Part shown: positions 44,138-51,898 of the stretch, piece after piece
How the letters are laid out: each line of letters begins with the position of its first letter
Position numbering within the stretch: the first letter of the stretch is position 1
From: Streptomyces sp. AM 2-1-1
GTDB lineage: Bacteria; Actinomycetota; Actinomycetes; Streptomycetales; Streptomycetaceae
NCBI RefSeq assembly: GCF_029167645.1
Contig: NZ_CP119147.1
Span: 5,536,501-5,600,500, forward strand
Reading direction: 5' to 3'
Length of the DNA: 64,000 nucleotides
The notes under the pieces: generated by a model
The model's input: only the letters and a program-made list of their open reading frames with translations
Told to the model about the DNA's origin: nothing
The model's database searches: none
Position numbers and translations under genes: made by a program

Positions 44138-47110
44138 ATGGCGGTGCGGGAGCTGTCCGACCGGGACACGGACCGCTTGCTGCGGCGTGCCGCCGTCTTC
44201 CTGCCCGCCGCCCTGCCGAGGGACGGGCGGATCGCCTTCTGGGACCCGCAGGACAGCGGCTGGGACCCCGCCGGCCACCTGGCACACCCGGGGGACCCGT
44301 CACGCCCGGAGCGGCCGGACGACGAGGCGGGAGCGGCATCCTCCCCGGAGGAGCCCTTCGCCGCCGGCGCTCCGGCCGTTGCCGAGATCACCGTCGTGCG
44401 CGCCCACGGCGCGCTGGGGGCCCGCCGCCGCCAGGTGCCTGCCCTGCTCCTCCCGATCGCCGACGCCGTACCGCTGCTCGCCGGCGCCCGGCACCTGCCG
44501 TCCTCCCACCCGGCCACCCGATGCTGGGGCGCGGCTACCGTGCACGCCCTGACCCTGGTGGCCCGCGGACGGATGCTGCCCGGGCTGACGCCGGAGGACC
44601 ACGACGCCTGGCGGGCCGGACCGCGTGACGCCGCGGACGTGGCCCATCTGCGGGCGGTCGCGGCAGCCATGCCGGCCGAGGGGTACGCCGTGCCCCTGCC
44701 CGGCACGACCCCGCTCCGCCTCGCCGATCCGGAGTTCCTCGTCGGCGCCTTCCTCGACGCGGTCGCCGACACCCTGCCCAGGACCCCCGCGGCCGCCTTC
44801 GCCCCGGGGGCGCCGTTCGCCGCCCGGGAGGCGCAGCACCTCCCCGGCGCCGCCGCCTGGGCGGTGGAGGTGGCGGCCGGGCTCGACGCCGGCGTCCAGG
44901 TCTCGCTCCGGCTCGACCTGTCGGCCCTCGAACTCTTCGACAGCGCGGACCCCCACGCGTCCGAGGACGTCTCCGGGGGACCGGCCGCCCCCGCCGCACG
45001 GCACGCCGCAGCGGCCGTCGTCCAAGTGCACAGCCTCGCCGACCCGACCCGCGTCACCGATGCGGCGGCCCTCTGGGACGGCGTCGCCGGCGAACCCTTC
45101 GGCCCGCGCTCCCGGGTCGACACCGTGCTCGCGCTGCGCAGGGCCGCCCGGGCGTGGGCTCCGCTGGAGCGCCTGCTCGACCAGCCCGTCCCCGACGTGC
45201 TCGCCCTCACCGAGGACGAGCTGTACGAACTGCTCGGGCCGGCCGCCGCCCGTCTCGCGGACCTCGGTGTCAGCCTCCACTGGCCGCGCGAACTCGCCCG
45301 CTCGCTCACCGCCGCCGCCGTCGTGCGCCCCGCTCCGGGCTCCGCCACCGACGGCACCTCCTTCTTCGACGCCGAACGCCTCTTCGCCTTCGACTGGCAG
45401 CTCTCCCTCGGGGACGAGCCGCTGACCGAGGCCGAGATGGACCGCCTCGCCGAATCGCACCGGCCGGTGGTACGGCTGCGCGACCAGTGGGTGGTCGTCG
45501 ACCCGGGCCTCGTCCGCAGGGCGCGCAAGCGGGAGCTGGGCCTCCTCGCCCCCGTGGAGGCCCTCGCCGTCGCCCTCACCGGCAGCGCCGAACTCGACGG
45601 TGAGCAGGTGGAGGCCGTACCCACCGGCACCCTCGCCGCCCTGCGCGCCCGCATCCTCGACGAGGACACCGTCCTCGCACCGCCTCCCGGACTGCACGCC
45701 ACGCTGCGCGACTACCAGGTGCGCGGCCTGACGTGGCTGGACAGGATGACCTCGCTCGGCCTCGGCGGGTGCCTCGCCGACGACATGGGCCTCGGCAAGA
45801 CGATCACCGTGATCGCGCTCCACCTCCACCGCGCCCACGCGGCACCGACCCTGGTGGTCTGCCCGGCCTCCCTGCTCGGCAACTGGCACCGCGAGATCAA
45901 CCGCTTCGCCCCCGGCGTGCCGGTCCGCCGCTTCCACGGCACCGACCGTGCCCTCCCCGGCGAGGAGGGCGGGTTCGTCCTGACCACGTACGGCACCATG
46001 CGCTCCAGCGCGGAACAGCTGGCCGGCCACGGCTGGGGGCTGGTCGTCGCCGACGAGGCGCAGCACGTCAAGAACCCGCACTCCTCCACGGCCAAGGCGC
46101 TGCGCACCATCCCGGCTCCCGCCCGCGTGGCGCTCACCGGCACCCCGGTGGAGAACAACCTCTCCGAACTCTGGGCCCTGCTCGACTGGACCACCCCGGG
46201 CCTGCTCGGACCGCTCAAGGCGTTCCGTTCCCGGCACGCCCGGGCCGCGGAGAACACCGGCACCGCGGCGGGGCTGGGAAACGACGAGGCCGTCGAACGC
46301 CTGGCGCGGCTGGTCCGCCCCTTCCTGCTGCGGCGCAAGAAGTCCGATCCGGGCATCGCCCCCGAACTCCCGCCCAAGACGGAGACCGACCACCCGGTCT
46401 CCCTGACCCGGGAACAGGCCACGCTCTACGAGGCGGCGGTCCGCGAGACGATGGCCCGGATCGAGGAGTCGGAGGGGATCGCCCGCCGCGGCCTGATCAT
46501 GAAGCTGCTCGGTTCCCTCAAGCAGATCTGCAACCATCCGGCGCAGTACCTCAAGGAGAGCGCGCCGCGCCTGGACGGACGCTCCGGCAAGCTCGCCCTC
46601 CTCGACGAGCTGCTCGACACCATCCTGGCCGAAGACGGGTCGGTGCTGATCTTCACCCAGTACGTCTCGATGGCCCGGCTGCTCTCCGACCACCTGGCCG
46701 CGCGCGCCGTCCCCTCGCAGCTGCTGCACGGCGGTACGCCGGTGGCGGAGCGCGAACGCATGGTGGACCGCTTCCAGCAGGGTGAGGTGCCCGTCTTCCT
46801 GCTCTCGCTGAAGGCGGCCGGTACGGGCCTCAACCTCACCCGCGCCGCCCACGTGGTGCACTACGACCGCTGGTGGAACCCGGCCGTCGAGGAGCAGGCC
46901 ACCGACCGCGCGTACCGCATCGGCCAGACGCAGCCCGTCCAGGTGCACCGGCTGATCGCCGAAGGCACCGTCGAGGACCGCATCGGCGAGCTGCTGGAAT
47001 CCAAGCGCGCCCTCGCCGACGCCGTGCTCGGCAGCGCCGGGGAGAGCGCGCTGACCGAGCTGAGCGACCGTGACCTCGCCGACCTCGTCTCGCTCCGGAG
47101 GCCCGCATGA
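44138..47110 (+). CDS. SNF2-family DNA translocase/helicase
   Basis: 990 residues. The N-terminal 400 residues are the SNF2-associated region of bacterial Swi2/Snf2 proteins (VRELSDRDTDRLLRRAAVFL at the start). The ATPase core starts near 520: LADDMGLGKTITVIALHLHR (motif I), VVADEAQHVKNPHSS (DEAQ), LTGTPVENNLSELWALLDW (motif III). The C-terminal lobe has VLIFTQYVSMARLLSDHLAA, FLLSLKAAGTGLNLTRAAHV and DRAYRIGQTQPVQVHRLIAE (motif VI). It is followed by a 4-bp ATGA overlap with a SWIM zinc-finger gene, a conserved pairing. Probably a double-strand DNA translocase acting in chromatin remodelling, repair or transcription recycling. ATG at 44138 follows GGAGGG. Confidence 0.93.
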   Translation: MAVRELSDRDTDRLLRRAAVFLPAALPRDGRIAFWDPQDSGWDPAGHLAHPGDPSRPERPDDEAGAASSPEEPFAAGAPAVAEITVVRAHGALGARRRQVPALLLPIADAVPLLAGARHLPSSHPATRCWGAATVHALTLVARGRMLPGLTPEDHDAWRAGPRDAADVAHLRAVAAAMPAEGYAVPLPGTTPLRLADPEFLVGAFLDAVADTLPRTPAAAFAPGAPFAAREAQHLPGAAAWAVEVAAGLDAGVQVSLRLDLSALELFDSADPHASEDVSGGPAAPAARHAAAAVVQVHSLADPTRVTDAAALWDGVAGEPFGPRSRVDTVLALRRAARAWAPLERLLDQPVPDVLALTEDELYELLGPAAARLADLGVSLHWPRELARSLTAAAVVRPAPGSATDGTSFFDAERLFAFDWQLSLGDEPLTEAEMDRLAESHRPVVRLRDQWVVVDPGLVRRARKRELGLLAPVEALAVALTGSAELDGEQVEAVPTGTLAALRARILDEDTVLAPPPGLHATLRDYQVRGLTWLDRMTSLGLGGCLADDMGLGKTITVIALHLHRAHAAPTLVVCPASLLGNWHREINRFAPGVPVRRFHGTDRALPGEEGGFVLTTYGTMRSSAEQLAGHGWGLVVADEAQHVKNPHSSTAKALRTIPAPARVALTGTPVENNLSELWALLDWTTPGLLGPLKAFRSRHARAAENTGTAAGLGNDEAVERLARLVRPFLLRRKKSDPGIAPELPPKTETDHPVSLTREQATLYEAAVRETMARIEESEGIARRGLIMKLLGSLKQICNHPAQYLKESAPRLDGRSGKLALLDELLDTILAEDGSVLIFTQYVSMARLLSDHLAARAVPSQLLHGGTPVAERERMVDRFQQGEVPVFLLSLKAAGTGLNLTRAAHVVHYDRWWNPAVEEQATDRAYRIGQTQPVQVHRLIAEGTVEDRIGELLESKRALADAVLGSAGESALTELSDRDLADLVSLRRPA

Positions 47111-48438
47111 GCCCCCGCCCCGGCGCCCGGGGGCTCGGCGTCCGCACCCCCGTCGCACCGAACGGGAGCCGTGCCCCCGCGGCCCGTCCCGGACCGGACG
47201 GGCTGCGCCGGACCTTCGAGGCGGTTCCCGCCCGAGGGTCCGCCGAGGGAGAGCCGTTCGCCGACAGCTGGTGGGGCCGCGCCTGGGTGGACGCGCTGGA
47301 AGCGCTGTCGCTGGACGGAGAGCGCCTCGCCCGCGGCCGCGCGTACGCTGACTCCGGCCACGTCGCCGCGATCACCGTCACGCCCGGCCGGGTCGTCGCG
47401 TACGTGCACGGCAGCCGGCCCCGCCCGTACCGTGCGGAGATCCGCCTGAGGGTCTTCACCGAGAGCGGCTGGGACACCCTGCTCGACGCGGTGGCGGCCC
47501 GCCCCGGGCACTTCTCCGCCCTGCTCGCCAGGACCATGCCGCACGCGCTGGTCGACACGGCGGAAGGGGCCGGCGTCCGGCTGCTGCCGGCCGTCGACGA
47601 CCTGGACCCCACCTGCTCCTGCCCCGACCGGGCGCTGCCCTGCAAGCACGTCGCGGCGCTCTGCTACCAGACGGCGCGGCTGCTGGACGCCGACCCGTTC
47701 GTCCTGCTGCTCCTGCGCGGGCGCGGGGAACGCGAGCTCCTGGACGAGCTCGCCCGGCGCAACGCCGAGCACGCCGCCCGCGAGCGCCCCGAGGTTCCCG
47801 AAGCCCCGTCCGTACCCGCCGGGGAGGCGCTCGCCGAGCGCTACCTGCCACCGCTGCCGCCCCCGCCGCCCCTACCCGCTCTCCCCGGCAGGCCGCCCGC
47901 CTATCCCGAACTCCCCGGCTCCCGCGACCCGTTGGCGTTGGACCAGCTGGCCACCGACGCGGCGGCCCGCGCCCACGCGATCCTCACCACCGGCCGCGAC
48001 CCCATCGCCGGACTGAGCGCCTGGCAGGACGCCGTGCGGCTGGCCGCCGCCGGCCCCACCGCCGGCCTCACCGCCACCACCCGGGCCCTCTACCGCGAAC
48101 TCGCGTACGCCACCGGCCGCACCACCACCGACCTCGCCCGCGCGGTGGCCGCCTGGCGTCAGGGCGGCGCCGAGGGCCTCGCCGTGCTGGAGACCCCGTG
48201 GGACCCGCCGGCCGGTCCCTTCGACCGGGCCCGCCCGGCCCTGGCCGCCGCCGACTTCCCCCGCTTCCAGCCCCGGCGCAACCACCTCACCGACCCCGGC
48301 GGCCGGCGCCAGCTCCGCTACGGCCGGGACAACCTCTGGTACGGCTACGAATCCGACCCGGGCAGCGAGGACTGGTGGCCCCGCGCCATGCCGGGCACCG
48401 ACCCGGTGGGCGTCCTGCTGGCGCTGCTCGGCCGCTGA
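47107..48438 (+). CDS. SWIM zinc-finger protein
   Basis: 443 residues. The SWIM motif is CSCPDRALPCKHVAALCYQT (about 173-192), giving Cys-x-Cys then Cys-x-His. Before it lies the conserved segment SWWGRAWVDALEALSLDGER and RLARGRAYADSGHVAAITVT (about 55-100), also typical of this protein. The C-terminal half has no recognised enzyme motif; it contains a Pro-rich stretch (PPLPPPPPLPALPGRPPAYP) and ends with DWWPRAMPGTDPVGVLLALL. It is coupled to the SNF2 gene by an ATGA overlap, so it is probably its nucleic-acid-binding or recruitment partner. Confidence 0.9.
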   Translation: MSPRPGARGLGVRTPVAPNGSRAPAARPGPDGLRRTFEAVPARGSAEGEPFADSWWGRAWVDALEALSLDGERLARGRAYADSGHVAAITVTPGRVVAYVHGSRPRPYRAEIRLRVFTESGWDTLLDAVAARPGHFSALLARTMPHALVDTAEGAGVRLLPAVDDLDPTCSCPDRALPCKHVAALCYQTARLLDADPFVLLLLRGRGERELLDELARRNAEHAARERPEVPEAPSVPAGEALAERYLPPLPPPPPLPALPGRPPAYPELPGSRDPLALDQLATDAAARAHAILTTGRDPIAGLSAWQDAVRLAAAGPTAGLTATTRALYRELAYATGRTTTDLARAVAAWRQGGAEGLAVLETPWDPPAGPFDRARPALAAADFPRFQPRRNHLTDPGGRRQLRYGRDNLWYGYESDPGSEDWWPRAMPGTDPVGVLLALLGR

Positions 48439-48529
48439 ACGACGGCGGCGGCCGTCGGGCGACAGCGGTGACGGCGGGGCGCGAAAAACCGCTGGAGCAG
48501 GGCGTGTTGCCGGTGCTAACTTCCTGGAC

Positions 48530-49261
48530 GTGGCGAAACTCAATCAGATCATCGCAGTCGAGAAGGGCGTCAAGTCCAAGGCCCACCAGGACCTCACGGC
48601 GGCCCATCACGGACTCCAGAAGCCCGGGTTGCTGGCCGGACTCTCCCGTACGTACCAGCCGAAGGACGAGGAGGGCGAGCAGCTGCCGCCCGAGTCGACG
48701 CTGGTGCAGGTCAAGGCCGAGGACGTGCTGCGGGACACCGCCGCCGCGCTGACCCGCCTCTTCGACGTGACCGCCACCAAGGACTGGGCGAACTGCGCGG
48801 CCCGCGCGGACGTCACGGTCGAGGGCCGGGTGCTCGTCGCGGACGCTCCCGTCTCCTACCTCCTCTTCCTGGAGAAGCAGCTCACCGACATCGGTACCTT
48901 CGTCCGTAAGCTGCCGGTCCTGGACGCCTCCGAGGCGTGGGCGCAGGACCCCTCGACCGACGCCTGGAAGACCGAGCCGGTGCGCACCCTCCGGACGAAG
49001 AAGGTGCCCCGCAACCACGTGAAGGCGGAGGCGACCGAGAAACACCCCGCGCAGGTGGAGGTGTACTACGAGGACGTGCCGATCGGTTACTGGACGACGG
49101 TGAAGTTCTCCGGCGCCCTCGCCGCCCGCCGCGTACGGGAGCTGACGGAGCGGGTGGAGAAGCTCCAGCAGGCCGTGAAGTACGCCCGCGAGGAGGCCAA
49201 CGCGGCCGAGGTCACCGACCAGCGGGTGGGTGATGCGGTATTCGGTTACCTCTTCGGGTGA
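48530..49261 (+). CDS. Conserved protein of unknown function, next to Y-RNA-like ncRNAs
   Basis: 243 residues, soluble, no signal peptide. GTG start with MAKLNQIIAVEKGVKSKAHQ, then TAAHHGLQKPGLLAGLSRTY, VKAEDVLRDTAAALTRLFDV, RADVTVEGRVLVADAPVSYL, LFLEKQLTDIGTFVRKLPVL, a basic stretch TLRTKKVPRNHVKAEATEKH, VYYEDVPIGYWTTVKFSGAL and a C-terminal helix LTERVEKLQQAVKYAREEAN. The whole looks like a well-conserved globular protein, rich in Lys and Glu, with no catalytic motif I can name. The gene ends 13 bp before a perfect 12-bp hairpin, after which two tRNA-mimic RNAs begin. The link to RNA is therefore positional inference, but it makes this a strong candidate for an RNA-handling protein. Confidence 0.85.
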   Translation: MAKLNQIIAVEKGVKSKAHQDLTAAHHGLQKPGLLAGLSRTYQPKDEEGEQLPPESTLVQVKAEDVLRDTAAALTRLFDVTATKDWANCAARADVTVEGRVLVADAPVSYLLFLEKQLTDIGTFVRKLPVLDASEAWAQDPSTDAWKTEPVRTLRTKKVPRNHVKAEATEKHPAQVEVYYEDVPIGYWTTVKFSGALAARRVRELTERVEKLQQAVKYAREEANAAEVTDQRVGDAVFGYLFG

Positions 49262-49274
49262 CCGACCATGGATT

Positions 49275-49302
49275 CCCCGGCCGCGGACGACCGCGGCCGG
49301 GG
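49275..49302 (+). terminator. Hairpin between protein gene and Y-RNA-like RNAs
   Basis: CCCCGGCCGCGG and CCGCGGCCGGGG pair perfectly over 12 bp around ACGA. It may end the upstream mRNA or be a processing signal separating it from the ncRNAs. Confidence 0.75.
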
Positions 49303-49318
49303 TGCGCGAGGAGCGCAA

Positions 49319-49497
49319 GCTGAAACTGAGGCTTGTCGTGACGGACGCGGTTCCGGTGGAGGTTCGAGTCCTCCCTCCGGCACGGGTGGTCCCTGCCCCG
49401 CGGCAGGGCGCCCCCGGTACGCACCGACTCCCGCCGGAGTGGCCCAACAGGCAGAGGCAGACCGCGATCAATCTCAGACTATTGCTCCAGACTCAGC
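49319..49497 (+). ncRNA. Y-RNA-like tRNA-mimic RNA, unit 1
   Basis: A permuted tRNA-like fold can be read directly. T-arm: GGAGG-TTCGAGT-CCTCC (49358-49374). Then CTCCGGC (49375-49381) and, after a 51-nt insert holding CCCTGCC/GGCAGGG, its exact complement GCCGGAG (49433-49439): an acceptor-like stem closed by a loop instead of open ends. Then a D-arm with GCC/GGC and the loop motif AGGCAGA (49442-49458). The position of the anticodon arm is taken by a stem between the RNA's outer parts: CGCGGT/ACCGCG (49346-49351 with 49461-49466), TGA/TCA, CTGAG/CTCAG (49326-49330 with 49473-49477) and GCTGA/TCAGC (49319-49323 with 49493-49497). This is the architecture of YrlA-type bacterial Y RNAs. Ends are approximate. 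Confidence 0.75.
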
Positions 49498-49523
49498 ATG
49501 GGCCGCCGATCGCCGGATCGACC

Positions 49524-49631
49524 GGACCGGGGCACAGCGACGTCGAATTGCCAGTTCGAATCTGGCCCGCAGAGCTCGATCTGCGGTAGTCCAAAGGCAG
49601 GACGCGACGACATCATGACTGACCCCGGTCC
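49524..49631 (+). ncRNA. Y-RNA-like tRNA-mimic RNA, unit 2
   Basis: Compact version of unit 1. Terminal stem GGACCGGGG/CCCCGGTCC (49524-49532 with 49623-49631, 9 bp perfect), then CAG/CTG and CGTCG/CGACG (49541-49545 with 49605-49609) separated by an asymmetric internal loop. The tRNA-like module: T-arm GCCAG-TTCGAAT-CTGGC (49550-49566), acceptor-like hairpin CCGCAGA-GCTCGA-TCTGCGG (49567-49586), two-nt spacer TA, then D-arm GTCC-AAAGGCA-GGAC (49589-49603). The T-loop is a canonical tRNA T-loop, and the D-loop holds the GG expected to dock with it. There is no anticodon arm, so it cannot be a working tRNA. By analogy it should form a Ro-binding stem plus an effector-binding tRNA-like head. 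Confidence 0.8.
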
Positions 49632-49668
49632 TTAAACGTGCCGGCGTGCGACGAAGGCGGCACCCACA

Positions 49669-49699
49669 GGGCCCGGAGGCCGGCTACGCCTCCGGGCCC
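49669..49699 (+). terminator. Strong terminator after the Y-RNA-like units
   Basis: GGGCCCGGAGGC (49669-49680) pairs perfectly with GCCTCCGGGCCC (49688-49699) around a 7-nt loop, 37 nt after unit 2. It probably ends the ncRNA transcript. Confidence 0.8.
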
Positions 49700-49730
49700 G
49701 CTCCCGTTCCCGCGGCGCCACCCCGCGCCG

Positions 49731-49859
49731 CGACGACTCGCGGCGTGCCCTTCCCGCGCGCGGCGATCCCCCGCGACGACTCGCGGCATGCCCTTCCCGC
49801 GCGCGGTGATCCCCCGCGACGACTCGCGGCGTGCCCTTCCCGCGCGCGGCGATCCCCCG
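49731..49859. repeat. 43-bp tandem repeat, three copies
   Basis: Units 49731-49773, 49774-49816 and 49817-49859 are nearly identical (only the CGGCGTG/CGGCATG and GGCGAT/GGTGAT positions differ), and a partial fourth copy starts at 49860. The unit contains CCCGCGCGCGGYGATCCCCC. The 43-bp period does not keep frame, so it is non-coding. It lies between the ncRNA terminator and the TMEM175-like gene. Confidence 0.9.
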
Positions 49860-49930
49860 CGACGGCCCCGGCGTGCCCGTCATCGGCGTAATCCGGACCG
49901 GTGCGGGGGCGGTCCCGTGAAGCTGGCCCG

Positions 49931-50572
49931 GTGAGCGACGAGCGGGCGGGGTCCGGGACGGGCGACGCGACGGGCGCGGGGGACACGGTCCGGCTGACCG
50001 CCCTGTCGGACGGGATCTTCGCGATCGCCATGACCCTGCTGGTGCTCGACGTCCGGGTGCCCCCGGGGCTGGACGACGCCCGTTTCCGGGACGCCGTCCG
50101 CGACGCCCTCCCGGACCTGGGGGCCTACGCGCTGAGCTTCGTGATCCTCGCCGGATTCTGGCGGGACCACCGGCGCACCATGGCGCTTGTACCCCGGTTC
50201 GAGGGAGCCCCGCTCCGGCTCGCGCTCGTCTGGCTCGGCGCCATCGCCTTCCTCCCCTTTCCGACCTCACTCCTCTCCGAGTACGCCTCCGAGCCGCTCG
50301 CGGTCGCCGTCTACGCGGGCACCGTCGCCGTCACCAACCTGCTGGGGCTGGGCGTTCTCCTGACCGGCCGGTCAGGCCCGACCGGCCGGGGGAAGGCCGG
50401 GGCGCCGGTGCGCGCCGCCGTGCGGACGGTGACCACGGACTCCTGGACGACGGCACTGGTCTTCGGCGCTTCCGTCCCGCTCGCCTTCGCGGTGCGCCCG
50501 GTCGTGGCGATCTGGTTCTGGCTCGCGGTCGTCCCGCTCAGAGCGCTGGTGCGCGGGTCCCGGCGTTCCTGA
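49931..50572 (+). CDS. TMEM175-like (DUF1211) membrane protein
   Basis: 213 residues with about six hydrophobic segments. The first helix RLTALSDGIFAIAMTLLVLD contains the (F/L)SD motif and downstream Thr that line the pore of bacterial TMEM175 potassium channels; one subunit has a single six-helix repeat and would assemble as a tetramer. YALSFVILAGFWRDHRRTMA follows, with the conserved Trp-x-x-His. The ion selectivity is by analogy only. GTG at 49931 is chosen to begin just before the acidic leader SDERAGSGTGDATG; no strong ribosome-binding site is visible. Confidence 0.85.
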   Translation: MSDERAGSGTGDATGAGDTVRLTALSDGIFAIAMTLLVLDVRVPPGLDDARFRDAVRDALPDLGAYALSFVILAGFWRDHRRTMALVPRFEGAPLRLALVWLGAIAFLPFPTSLLSEYASEPLAVAVYAGTVAVTNLLGLGVLLTGRSGPTGRGKAGAPVRAAVRTVTTDSWTTALVFGASVPLAFAVRPVVAIWFWLAVVPLRALVRGSRRS

Positions 50573-50602
50573 GGCGCGGGACGAACGCGAGGACGGCCCG
50601 GA

Positions 50603-51814
50603 TCACTGCCGGTACCCCTCCAGGAAGCGGCCGATGCGGCTGATCGCGGCGTCCAGGTCGTCCGCCTGCGGCAGGGTGAGGATGCGGAAGTGGTCCGGCC
50701 GGGGCCAGTTGAAGCCGGTGCCCTGCACCACCTGGATCTTCTCCCGCAGCAGCAGATCGAGCACGAACCGCTCGTCGTCCACGATCCGGTGCACCTTCGG
50801 ATCGATCCGGGGGAACGCGTAGAGCGCGCCCTTCGGCTTCACGCACGACACCCCCGGGATCTCGTTCAGCCTCTGCCAGGCGCGGTCGCGCTGTTCGTGC
50901 AGTCTGCCGCCCGGCGCGACGAGTTCCCGGATGCTCTGCCGGCCGCCGAGCGCGGCCTGGATGGCGTACTGCGCGGGAGCGTTGGCGCAGAGCCGCATGG
51001 AGGCCAGTGTGGTGAGGCCCTCCAGGTAGCCGCGCGCGTGCTGCTGCGGGCCGGTGACCACCAGCCACCCGGAGCGGAACCCCGCGACCCGGTACGTCTT
51101 CGACAGCCCGCTGAACGTGAGGCAGAGCAGGTCCGGGGCGAGGGCCGCGACGGGGTGGTGCACGGCGTCGTCGTAAAGGATCTGGTCGTAGATCTCGTCG
51201 GCGTACACCAGCAGTCCGTGGCGGCGGGCCAGATCGAGGATGCCTTCCAGCGTCTCCTTCGAGTAGACCGCGCCGGTGGGGTTGTTGGGGTTGATGATCA
51301 CCACGGCCCTGGTGCGGTCGGTGATCTTCGAGGCCATGTCCGCGAGGTCCGGGTTCCACTCCGCCTGTTCGTCGCAGGCGTAGTGGACCGCCTTGCCGCC
51401 GGCCAGGGTGATGACCGCGGTCCACAGCGGGTAGTCGGGGCTCGGTACGAGGACCTCGTCACCGTCCTCGAGGAACGCCTGGACGGCCATGGAGATCAGC
51501 TCGGAGACGCCGTTGCCGAGGAAGATGTCGTCCACGTCGACGTCGGGCAGCCCCATCGCCTGGTAGCGCTGGGCGACCGCGCGGCGGGCGGACAGGATGC
51601 CGCGCGAGTCGGTGTAGCCGTGTGCCTGGGGGAGCATCCGGATCATGTCCTGAACGATCTCCTCGGGCGCCTCGAAACCGAAGAGCGCGGGGTTGCCCGT
51701 GTTGAGGCGGAGCACGCTGTGGCCCGCCTCCTCCAGGGCGTTCGCCTGCTCGATGACCGGTCCTCTGATCTCGTAACAGACCTCGTCGAGCTTGCTGGAC
51801 TGCCGGAACTCCAT
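50603..51814 (-). CDS. alaA: Alanine-type aminotransferase (AlaA-like)
   Basis: 403-residue class I PLP aminotransferase, close along its length to E. coli AlaA (405 residues), which makes alanine from pyruvate and glutamate. Shared blocks: SSKLDEVCYEIRGPVIEQAN, GNGVSELISMAVQAFLEDGD, INPNNPTGAVYSKETLEGIL, VYADEIYDQILYDDAVHHPV, TFSGLSKTYRVAGFRSGWLV (Schiff-base Lys about residue 240), MRLCANAPAQYAIQAALGG and VQGTGFNWPRPDHFRILTLP. ATG at 51814 lies 84 bp from the divergent HxlR-type regulator, whose operator-like inverted repeats occupy the shared gap, so alaA is a likely target. Pyruvate for the reaction can come from Pyk. Confidence 0.93.
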   Translation of the reverse strand: MEFRQSSKLDEVCYEIRGPVIEQANALEEAGHSVLRLNTGNPALFGFEAPEEIVQDMIRMLPQAHGYTDSRGILSARRAVAQRYQAMGLPDVDVDDIFLGNGVSELISMAVQAFLEDGDEVLVPSPDYPLWTAVITLAGGKAVHYACDEQAEWNPDLADMASKITDRTRAVVIINPNNPTGAVYSKETLEGILDLARRHGLLVYADEIYDQILYDDAVHHPVAALAPDLLCLTFSGLSKTYRVAGFRSGWLVVTGPQQHARGYLEGLTTLASMRLCANAPAQYAIQAALGGRQSIRELVAPGGRLHEQRDRAWQRLNEIPGVSCVKPKGALYAFPRIDPKVHRIVDDERFVLDLLLREKIQVVQGTGFNWPRPDHFRILTLPQADDLDAAISRIGRFLEGYRQ

Positions 51815-51841
51815 GCGGTTCCTCCCCTGCCGATTGCGATA

Positions 51842-51876
51842 CTTGGTTTTACCAAGCCTGACCTTGGAAAGTCCAA
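51842..51876. promoter_or_regulatory. Two inverted repeats, putative HxlR operator
   Basis: CTTGGT-TTT-ACCAAG (51842-51856) and TTGGA-AAG-TCCAA (51864-51876) are both perfect and share the TTGG/CCAA half-site. They fill the 84-bp divergent gap between alaA and the regulator gene. The second covers the regulator's probable -35, so both autorepression and control of alaA are plausible. Confidence 0.75.
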
Positions 51877-51891
51877 CAACATGTCTAGACT
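51864..51891 (+). promoter_or_regulatory. Promoter of HxlR gene, probably leaderless
   Basis: TTGGAA (51864-51869), a 16-bp spacer and TAGACT (51886-51891). A start point 7-8 nt downstream would fall on the ATG at 51899, giving a leaderless mRNA. No Shine-Dalgarno sequence precedes that ATG. Confidence 0.6.
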
Positions 51892-51898
51892 GCGTCGT

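Noticed and set aside
42686..49261. Slipin, SNF2, SWIM, unknown protein and ncRNAs as one RNA-repair operon
   Set aside because: A 456-bp gap separates slipin from SNF2, no RtcB or Ro gene is present, and no evidence ties the slipin to the ncRNAs.
49296..49381. GCCGGGG at 49296-49302 pairing with CTCCGGC at 49375-49381 as the acceptor stem of a linear tRNA
   Set aside because: 49291-49302 is the 3' arm of the perfect hairpin at 49275-49302, and GCCGGAG at 49433 pairs exactly with CTCCGGC. The linear tRNA reading would also need an 8-nt anticodon loop.
49731..49859. CRISPR array
   Set aside because: The 43-bp copies are directly adjacent with no unique spacers and no cas genes are near.
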